Shown here piece after piece: positions 1 through 4,661 of a stretch of DNA of 5,087 nt. A program made the position numbers and the translations under genes. The first letter of the stretch is position 1. Each line of letters starts with the position of its first letter. The notes beneath the pieces are model-generated. The model was not told the origin of the DNA, searched no databases, and saw nothing but the letters and a program-made list of their open reading frames with translations. The DNA lies in assembly GCA_025965735.1 (NCBI GenBank), contig JAOPWK010000068.1, positions 1-5,087 on the forward strand, read 5' to 3'. The stretch is from Frankiales bacterium (GTDB lineage Bacteria > Actinomycetota > Actinomycetes > Mycobacteriales > SCTD01).

Positions 1-705
1 CTGTCGCCGCAGGGGCACGTGGAGCACCACCTGCACCTGGTCGACGACGGCGAGGCGGTGCTCGCGCACGTCGAGCCGGGGACCGCGCCTGCCCTGGTCG
101 ACTTCCTGCAGCGGATGCAGTTCATGCTGCGGGTCGAGGTCACGGACGTCAGCGAGCAGTACGCGGTGGTCGCGGACCCGTCGCTCCGCCTGGTTCCGCG
201 CGACGAGCTCGCCGACTACCAAGGACCGGTCGCGGGCGTCATGGCGTACGAGGCGCTGCGCGTGGCTGCGCGCAAGCCCCGGCTCGGCCTGGACACCGAC
301 CACCGGACGATCCCGCACGAGGTCGGCTGGCTCACCAGCGCGGTCCACCTGGACAAGGGCTGCTACCGCGGGCAGGAGACGGTGGCCCGGGTCCACAACC
401 TGGGCCGGCCGCCTCGCCGCCTGGTCCTGCTGCACCTCGACGGCTCCGACAGTGAGCTCCCGGCCACCGGAGACGCGGTGCAGCTGGACGGCCGCGACGT
501 CGGACGTGTCGGTACCGCCGTCCGCCACCACGAGCTGGGCCCGATCGCGCTTGCTCTCGTGAAGCGCCAGGTGCCGGACGACGCGCAGCTGACAGCCGGA
601 CCCGTGGCCGCAGCCGTCGACCCGGAGCCGGCCTTCGAGGCGCCGGTGTCCGCCGCGCGCGAGTCCGCCGCGGCACGCGCGAGCCTGCTGCGCTTCGGCC
701 GGTGA
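1..705 (+). CDS. ygfZ: YgfZ/GcvT-like folate-binding protein, 5' end cut off by the window
   Basis: The reading frame is open from base 1 and ends at TGA 703-705, giving 234 visible residues; the true start lies upstream, so a GTG at base 19 is internal. The family signature K-G-C-Y-x-G-Q-E is intact at visible residues 119-126 (cysteine 121), preceded by 'RKPRLGLDTDHRTIPHEVGW' and followed by 'HNLGRPPRRL', both typical of the actinobacterial members. YgfZ proteins resemble the aminomethyltransferase GcvT, bind tetrahydrofolate, and in E. coli help maintain certain iron-sulfur enzymes in the cytoplasm; the cysteine of the motif is needed for function. Family members are usually about 320-370 residues, so roughly the first third is missing. 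The last 30 residues are Ala/Glu-rich and look disordered. The gene is convergent with the next one, 36 bp away. Identification is firm; the cellular targets here are unknown. Confidence 0.93.
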   Translation: MSPQGHVEHHLHLVDDGEAVLAHVEPGTAPALVDFLQRMQFMLRVEVTDVSEQYAVVADPSLRLVPRDELADYQGPVAGVMAYEALRVAARKPRLGLDTDHRTIPHEVGWLTSAVHLDKGCYRGQETVARVHNLGRPPRRLVLLHLDGSDSELPATGDAVQLDGRDVGRVGTAVRHHELGPIALALVKRQVPDDAQLTAGPVAAAVDPEPAFEAPVSAARESAAARASLLRFGR

Positions 706-711
706 GGTCGG

Positions 712-753
712 CGCGATAGGGGGGAGGTCCCTAGGGTCGCGTCAGCCGCGACC
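712..753. terminator. Hairpin-forming convergent junction, candidate bidirectional terminator
   Basis: Two alternative inverted repeats lie between the convergent stop codons. The stronger is GGTCGCG (735-741), loop TCAGC, CGCGACC (747-753): a perfect 7 bp GC-rich stem whose loop contains the stop codon of the minus-strand gene. On the plus strand a pyrimidine stretch 'CCCTTCTTCTTC' follows shortly after. The other structure pairs CGCGA (712-716) with TCGCG (737-741) and TAGGG (717-721) with CCCTA (729-733). They share bases 735-741 and cannot both form. There is no true U tract, which is common for actinobacterial terminators. The terminator role is inferred from position and structure. Confidence 0.5.
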
Positions 754-2937
754 GAACAGGCCCTTCTTCTTCGGCGCCGCCGCGACAGGACGCGGTGCCG
801 GCGGCCGGGCAGGCCGGACCGGCGGAGGCGGCGGGTCGTCGTCGAGGCCGAGCGAGCTCAGCTCGCGCAGCAGGGACGCGGTGTCGGTGTCCTGGTGGTA
901 CGAGGGCATCGGCTCGTCGTCGAGTTCCAGCACTGGCGCGGTCGCCTGCACGGGCTCTGCGACGGCGACCGCTGCGGAAGCGCTGAGCTCGGCGAAGGCG
1001 GCCGCCTGCGTCTCGTGGTCGGGCGCCGGGGCGTCGTCGAAGTCGGCTGTCAGAGCGGCGAACTCGGAGGCAGCGGCCTCGGCAGCCAGCTGCGCGACGC
1101 GGGCCTCCTCGTCCAGCCGCGCCTGTTCGGCCGCGGCATCGGCGAGACGTGCCTGCTCCGCGAGGCGTGCCTGCTCGGCGGCTTCGGCTTCCGCGGCGAG
1201 CCGGGCCTCTTCCTCACGGCGTGCGGCTTCCTCAGCCAGGCGGGCTTCTTCCTCCAGGCGGGCCGCTTCGGCAGCGGCTTCCTCAGCGAGACGGGCTTCT
1301 TCCGCGAGGCGTGCTTCCTCGGCCAGGCGTGCCTGCTCGGCGGCTTCGGCTTCGGCGGCGAGCTGAGCTTCCTGCTCGAGCCGCGCAGCCTCGGCGGCGG
1401 CTTCCTCGGCTTCGGCGGCGAGGCGTGCCTCTTCCTCGAGCCGAGCGGCCTCGGCGGCGGCTTCCTCGGCGAGCCGTGCCTGCTCCGCGAGCCGTGCTTG
1501 CTCTGCGGCCTCGGCTTCGGCGGCGAGGCGGGCTTCCTCCTCCAGGCGCGCAGCTTCGGCGAGGCGCGCCTCCTCAGCCTCGGCTTCCTCCGCGAGACGC
1601 GCTTCGCGGGCCTCGGCGGCGAGACGTGCCTCTTGCTCGAGCCGAGCAGCTTCGGCTGCGGCTTCCTCCGCCAGACGCGCGGTCTCGGCCTCGGCAGCGA
1701 GTCGCGCCTCCTCCTCGACTCGCGCAGCCTCAGCCGCGGCTTCCTCAGCCGCCTGCGCCTCGGCGGCCGCGCGTACCGACTGCAGGTCCACCACCTCAGC
1801 CACGTGGTCCTCGCCGTGCTCGGCGGTGAACGACGCCTCGGACGCGGCACGCGCCGCCTCCAGCTCGGCCTGCGCCGCAGCCAGCTCCTCGGCGTCGGCC
1901 GCACGACGGGCAGCGGCCAGGCGCTCGCGCTCGACCTTCTTCGGGTCGACGGGCGGGGGCGGCGGCGCGGAGGACGGCCGGTGCGTCGGCGCGCCGAACA
2001 CGTCGTCGGACGCGGTCGCCGGACCCAGCAGCGCAGCCAGCGCCTCGGAGACGCGCGAGATCGAGCCCTCGACCTCGGAGACGTCGGGCGCCGCCAGCGA
2101 GCGCTCGGGCACCGAGCGCTGCACAGGCACGGGCGGAGCGGAGAGCGCCGAGGCCAACCGCGACGCGACGTCGGCGGGAGCGAGCTCGGACGCCGTCGCT
2201 GCCTCGGCCAGGAACGCCGCCGCGTCGACGACCTCCTCGGGCTCCTCGACCTCGAGCAGGCCGGCCCGGACGAGGGTGGACACGACGCGACCGGCCTCGT
2301 ACAGCGTGAAGCCGCACTCGCGGGCCAGCTCGGTGATGGTGCGGACGCCGTCCACCTTGCACAGCAGCGACCAGGCGTCGGCGTCGATCTCGGTCTCGGA
2401 CTGCGCCGTGTCCGCCGCCGACAGCAGCGGCACGGCCTCGGGGTCGCCGAGCATCTCGGCCTGCTCGTCGAGCCGTGCCTCGATCTCGGCGAGCAGCTCG
2501 TCGACGGGGACGGGCGGGGCGACGTCTTCGCGGGTGCGCTCGTTGACGCGGAACTTCCAGGTGGCGTGCCGCCAGGGCAGCAGGTCGGACAGCGACGCGC
2601 GGACCTGCTCGTTCACGAAGTCCTCGACCACCGGCTGGTCGACGTACCCGAGATGCACCAGCAGCTCGCCGAGCCGCCAGCCCTGCAGCTCGGTGCGCTG
2701 GGCCTCGAGCGCCTCGGCGAGGGCCTCCGGGCCGAGGGCCCCGGAGGTGACGAGGCGGGCGCCGAGCTGGGGGCGCTTGCCGGGGGCGATCACGGCGTAG
2801 ACCCGTCCGCCGCGCAGGTAGACCTTCGCGGTCTCGCCGGCGCCGTCCAGGATGTTCAGGCAGCCCGTGGCCGCGCCGTCGGCGAGCTGCCGCAGGACCT
2901 CCGGGAGGGGGGTGGTGGCCAGGTCGCCCTTGAGCAC
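742..2937 (-). CDS. PATAN/DUF4388 domain protein with winged-helix-like segment, ~290-residue Ala/Glu/Arg helix and basic C-terminal tail
   Basis: This encodes 731 residues. The GTG start at 2937 is chosen because AGGAGG lies 7 nt upstream and because the DUF4388 domain begins exactly there (VLKGDLATTPLPEVLRQLAD). An ATG 22 codons further upstream (3003) has no ribosome site. Residues 1 to about 150 form the DUF4388/PATAN domain, including an alpha-helical part with two LG-x2-L-V-x2-G repeats (57-80 and 88-111) resembling T2SSE_N/MshEN. Residues about 180-235 (W189, then VDGVRTITELARECGF) look like the small winged-helix-type module often found after DUF4388. Residues 248-332 are low-complexity, with a short helix (EGSISRVSEALAALLG, 290-305) and a proline run. 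Residues 333-626 are predicted continuous helix, with repeated ARLAEEA-type units from 389. The tail holds an acidic segment, 'TDTASLLRELSSLGLDDD' (684-701), a proline-rich stretch, and the end KKKGLFGRG. No signal peptide or membrane segment is seen, so it is probably cytoplasmic. Known PATAN proteins include cyanobacterial regulators of pilus motility; the function here is not known. Confidence 0.9.
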   Translation of the reverse strand: MLKGDLATTPLPEVLRQLADGAATGCLNILDGAGETAKVYLRGGRVYAVIAPGKRPQLGARLVTSGALGPEALAEALEAQRTELQGWRLGELLVHLGYVDQPVVEDFVNEQVRASLSDLLPWRHATWKFRVNERTREDVAPPVPVDELLAEIEARLDEQAEMLGDPEAVPLLSAADTAQSETEIDADAWSLLCKVDGVRTITELARECGFTLYEAGRVVSTLVRAGLLEVEEPEEVVDAAAFLAEAATASELAPADVASRLASALSAPPVPVQRSVPERSLAAPDVSEVEGSISRVSEALAALLGPATASDDVFGAPTHRPSSAPPPPPVDPKKVERERLAAARRAADAEELAAAQAELEAARAASEASFTAEHGEDHVAEVVDLQSVRAAAEAQAAEEAAAEAARVEEEARLAAEAETARLAEEAAAEAARLEQEARLAAEAREARLAEEAEAEEARLAEAARLEEEARLAAEAEAAEQARLAEQARLAEEAAAEAARLEEEARLAAEAEEAAAEAARLEQEAQLAAEAEAAEQARLAEEARLAEEARLAEEAAAEAARLEEEARLAEEAARREEEARLAAEAEAAEQARLAEQARLADAAAEQARLDEEARVAQLAAEAAASEFAALTADFDDAPAPDHETQAAAFAELSASAAVAVAEPVQATAPVLELDDEPMPSYHQDTDTASLLRELSSLGLDDDPPPPPVRPARPPAPRPVAAAPKKKGLFGRG
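1062..1773 (-). repeat. In-gene degenerate tandem repeats coding for an Ala/Glu/Arg helix
   Basis: Residues 389-626 of the DUF4388 protein are built from about seven imperfect copies of a module with the core 'EEAAAEAARLEEEARLA', separated by varying numbers of a six-residue ARLAEE/ARLAEQ unit, up to three in a row (18 bp steps). Copies are more alike in protein than in DNA: synonymous alanine, leucine and glutamate codons differ between them, as expected for an old, selected repeat rather than a recent slippage product. Leucines are commonly six residues apart, which does not give a simple heptad stripe, so a rigid single helix is as likely as a coiled coil. The composition resembles domain II of TolA, but nothing else in the protein is TolA-like. 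Confidence 0.85.
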
Positions 2938-2944
2938 GTTCCGG

Positions 2945-2950
2945 CCTCCT
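2945..2950 (-). promoter_or_regulatory. Ribosome binding site of the DUF4388 gene
   Basis: On the minus strand the sequence reads AGGAGG, seven bases before GTG at 2937-2935. It is a perfect anti-16S match at ideal spacing and decides the start of the DUF4388 protein against the unsupported upstream ATG at 3003. Confidence 0.88.
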
Positions 2951-2972
2951 GTCCGCCCCCCGGCTGAGCGCA

Positions 2973-2988
2973 GGCGCCGATCGGCGCC
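2973..2988. promoter_or_regulatory. Perfect 16 bp palindrome, candidate operator
   Basis: GGCGCCGATCGGCGCC is identical to its own reverse complement over 16 bases. It lies 36-51 bp upstream of the GTG of the minus-strand DUF4388 gene, where a repressor site or a leader hairpin could act. No known regulator site is recognised. In GC-rich DNA short self-complementary words such as GGCGCC are frequent, so chance is not excluded. Confidence 0.4.
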
Positions 2989-3022
2989 GCACCTTGGAAC
3001 CATCGGCAGCGAGGGGTCCGAC

Positions 3023-3042
3023 GTTGAGCCGTACGGGTCAAC
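3023..3042. promoter_or_regulatory. Near-perfect 20 bp palindrome centred in the divergent intergenic region
   Basis: GTTGAGCCGTACGGGTCAAC is symmetric except for one base pair (positions 6 and 15, both G). Its centre (3032/3033) is within two bases of the midpoint of the 2938-3124 gap, about 83 bp from each start codon. The outer arms read TTGAC-like in both directions (TTGAGC plus, TTGACC minus), so they could alternatively be -35 elements, but I find no convincing -10 at 16-18 bp from either. A site for a dimeric regulator controlling both divergent genes is the simplest reading; the regulator is unknown. Confidence 0.45.
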
Positions 3043-3069
3043 CTCTGCGGACCGTCCCGCGCGCCTCCA

Positions 3070-3085
3070 CCATCTGCCACGATGG
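3070..3085 (+). promoter_or_regulatory. Possible -10 region of rsiG inside a short inverted repeat
   Basis: CACGAT (3078-3083) matches the conserved A, A and T of a TAnnAT -10 element and lies about 40 bp before the rsiG start, but no good -35 is visible 17-18 bp upstream. It sits in the inverted repeat CCATC-N6-GATGG (3070-3085). A further short stem, GGGCG (3084-3088) with CGCCC (3095-3099), follows in the presumed leader. Weak evidence, position-based. Confidence 0.25.
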
Positions 3086-3111
3086 GCGGGTACACGCCCG
3101 CGCAGCCGTCC

Positions 3112-3117
3112 AGGAGG
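3112..3117 (+). promoter_or_regulatory. Ribosome binding site of rsiG, fixing a TTG start
   Basis: AGGAGG is followed by seven bases and then TTG at 3125-3127. No ATG or GTG in frame is suitably placed nearby, so this site is the reason for choosing the rare TTG start. Its spacing is identical to that of the divergent DUF4388 gene. Confidence 0.88.
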
Positions 3118-3124
3118 AGTCCCG

Positions 3125-3691
3125 TTGAGCGTCGAGCCGACCGTGGGAGGCAGCCGGCGCATCGACCGTGTCCTGGCCGAGGACTTCCTCGACGGGCTGT
3201 GCACCATGCCGCTGTCCGAGCTGCGTGAGCTGCGCACCGAGGCCGAGCAGGAGGAGGTCGACCTCTCCTACCTCCGCCGCATGATCCAGGGCCGGCTCGA
3301 CATCCTGCGGGCCGAGCTCAACCGGCGGGACGGCACCTCCAGCGGCACCCTCGTCGAGGGGCTGGCGGCGATCCTGGCCGACGAGCCGCGCGGTCCCGCC
3401 CGGGGCCTGGGCCGGCACACCACCGTCGAGCCCTCGCGCGCCGACAGCCACCGCCGCTACGTCGAGGCGCTGGTCGCGAACGTCGACCTGTCCGACGTCT
3501 CCGCCCGCTCCACCGACGAGATCGCGCACGCGATGCGGACGCTGTCGGAGGAGGAGCAGGGCATCTCCGGCAAGCGCCGCCTCGTGCAGAACGCCATGGA
3601 CGCCTGCAGCGCCGAGATCACCCGCCGCTACCGCGACGGCGAGGCCGACGTCGACGCGCTGCTGAGCGAGCAGCCGCCGTCCGCGGAGTGA
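3125..3691 (+). CDS. rsiG: RsiG family anti-sigma factor with two c-di-GMP-binding motifs
   Basis: The product is 188 residues, starting at TTG 3125 behind AGGAGG. RsiG of Streptomyces is a helical-hairpin anti-sigma factor that, when loaded with c-di-GMP, holds the sigma factor WhiG inactive; each of its two long helices carries an E-x3-S-x2-R-x3-Q-x3-D motif that binds the dinucleotide. Both motifs are complete here: E44, S48, R51, Q55, D59 and E144, S148, R151, Q155, D159, exactly 100 residues apart. Helix 1 runs roughly 30-67 and helix 2 roughly 128-170; between them lie a short segment (LVEGLAAILADEP, 76-88) and a Gly/Arg-rich linker. The N-terminal segment and the acidic last 18 residues look flexible. 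There is no signal peptide. The stop codon overlaps the asparaginase start, so the two are probably translated in a coupled way. No sigma factor is encoded in the window; in non-sporulating relatives the partner could be a FliA/WhiG-like sigma factor for motility. Family and ligand assignment are strong; the regulon is unknown. Confidence 0.94.
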   Translation: MSVEPTVGGSRRIDRVLAEDFLDGLCTMPLSELRELRTEAEQEEVDLSYLRRMIQGRLDILRAELNRRDGTSSGTLVEGLAAILADEPRGPARGLGRHTTVEPSRADSHRRYVEALVANVDLSDVSARSTDEIAHAMRTLSEEEQGISGKRRLVQNAMDACSAEITRRYRDGEADVDALLSEQPPSAE

Positions 3692-4632
3692 CCGCGCCCC
3701 TCCTGGTCGAGCTCGTCCGCTCCGGCGTCGTCGAGAGCACGCACGCCGTTCTGGCCGTCGCTCTGCGTGCCGACGGCAGCCAGGCACTGACGGCGGGCGC
3801 GGTGGACCAGCCCATCTTCCCGCGCAGCTCCAACAAGCCGCTGCAGGCGGTCGGGCTGCTCGACGCCGGCTGGAGCCCGCCGGACGACGCGTGCCTGGCG
3901 CTGGCCACCGCCTCCCACTCCGGGCTCCCCGTCCACCTGGAGGTCGTACGACGGACGCTCGCCGCGGCGGGCCTCGACGAGGCGGCGCTCGGCTGCCCGG
4001 CGATGCTCCCGCTGGACCTCGTGGCCGCCCACCAGCTCCTCAGGGACGGCGGCGAGCCCACCCCGCTCACCATGAACTGCTCCGGCAAGCACGCCGCCAT
4101 GCTGGCCACCTGCGTCGCGAACGCCTGGCCCACGGCGGGCTACCTCGCTCCGGACCACCCCGTGCAGCAGGCGATGACGACCACGATCGAGCGGCTGGCC
4201 GGCGAGCGGGTGCCGCACGTCGCCGTCGACGGCTGCGGCGCGCCGCAGCACGCGCTGACGCTGAACGGCCTCGTGCGCTCCTTTGCTGCCCTCGCGACGC
4301 AGGGCGGCACCAGCGGCCGTACCGCCGACGCCATGCGCGCGCACCCGCACCTGGTCGGCGGCCCCGGTCGGGAGGTCACCCGCCTGATCGAGGGCATCCC
4401 CGGACTGGTCGCCAAGGACGGCGCGGAGGGCGTCTTCGCCGCGGCGCTGCCGGACGGCTCGGCGGCCGCAGTCAAGGTGGTTGACGGCGCGACGCGGGCG
4501 GCGGTGCCTGCGATGGTGCACGCCCTGCGCGCCCTCGGGATCGAGCAGCCCGTGCTCGACGAGCTCGCGACGACACCGGTGCTCGGCGGGGGCGTCCCGG
4601 TGGGCGAGGTGCGGGTGGCCGGCTCGCGCTGA
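3688..4632 (+). CDS. Asparaginase II family protein (Rhizobium etli AnsA-like, PF06089 type)
   Basis: The protein has 314 residues and should hydrolyse L-asparagine to aspartate and ammonia. It belongs to the zinc-containing asparaginase family typified by the R. etli inducible enzyme, which has a beta-lactamase-like fold and is unrelated to E. coli asparaginases. Visible key residues are the S-x2-K pair (S47, K50 in FPRSSNKP), the second catalytic serine in 'ATASHSG' (S76), and the probable zinc site C131 and K134 (MNCSGKH) with C183 (DGCGAP). K243 (KDGAEGVF) or K263 may be the second active-site lysine; I cannot decide which. Length is normal for actinobacterial members, and the C-terminal VGEVRV matches the family ending. 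The GTG start overlaps the rsiG stop (GTGA, 3688-3691) and has no clear ribosome site of its own, which suggests termination-reinitiation coupling. No signal peptide is seen, so it is probably cytoplasmic. Why an asparaginase is coupled to an anti-sigma factor is unclear. Confidence 0.92.
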   Translation: MTAPLLVELVRSGVVESTHAVLAVALRADGSQALTAGAVDQPIFPRSSNKPLQAVGLLDAGWSPPDDACLALATASHSGLPVHLEVVRRTLAAAGLDEAALGCPAMLPLDLVAAHQLLRDGGEPTPLTMNCSGKHAAMLATCVANAWPTAGYLAPDHPVQQAMTTTIERLAGERVPHVAVDGCGAPQHALTLNGLVRSFAALATQGGTSGRTADAMRAHPHLVGGPGREVTRLIEGIPGLVAKDGAEGVFAAALPDGSAAAVKVVDGATRAAVPAMVHALRALGIEQPVLDELATTPVLGGGVPVGEVRVAGSR

Positions 4633-4649
4633 GTCGCCGCGACCTGGGT

Positions 4650-4654
4650 AGGGG
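4650..4654 (+). promoter_or_regulatory. Ribosome binding site of the DivIVA-like gene
   Basis: AGGGG (4650-4654), seven bases before GTG 4662, is a moderate Shine-Dalgarno match. The 29 bp gap after the asparaginase stop contains no convincing terminator (only a 4 bp stem, GTCG/CGAC), so readthrough from the rsiG operon is likely. Confidence 0.55.
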
Positions 4655-4661
4655 TTCGTCC

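Noticed and set aside
1062..1773. CRISPR or satellite array in the repeat-rich stretch
   Set aside because: The repeats are degenerate, in frame, lack unique spacers, and are explained by the coding of an Ala/Glu/Arg helix.
742..2937. TolA envelope protein
   Set aside because: Only the alanine-rich helix resembles TolA; there is no N-terminal membrane anchor or TolA C-terminal domain, and the protein begins with DUF4388.
895..2967. 690-codon open frame on the plus strand opposite the DUF4388 gene
   Set aside because: It lies antisense to a protein with a clear domain, start and ribosome site. Its translation is Gly/Leu/Arg low-complexity without family motifs; it stays open because the GC-rich Ala/Glu repeats lack stop codons on the other strand.
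3024..3041. Back-to-back -35 elements (TTGAGC plus, TTGACC minus)
   Set aside because: No TAnnnT-like -10 occurs at 16-18 bp on either strand, so a palindromic operator is the better description.
3023..3042. BldD-type (c-di-GMP effector) binding site at the 20 bp palindrome
   Set aside because: The arms contain TGAC and its complement, but the gap between them is eight bases rather than the five expected for the TnAC-n5-GTnA pattern.
2852..3124. N-terminal extension of RsiG upstream of TTG 3125
   Set aside because: It would overlap the start of the divergent gene and includes the ribosome site; family similarity begins only after the TTG.
2938..3237. N-terminal extension of the DUF4388 protein beyond GTG 2937
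   Set aside because: The extension has no ribosome site, is Arg/Ser/Pro-rich, runs antisense into rsiG, and the conserved domain begins at the GTG preceded by AGGAGG. The nearer in-frame ATG at 3003 also lacks a ribosome site.
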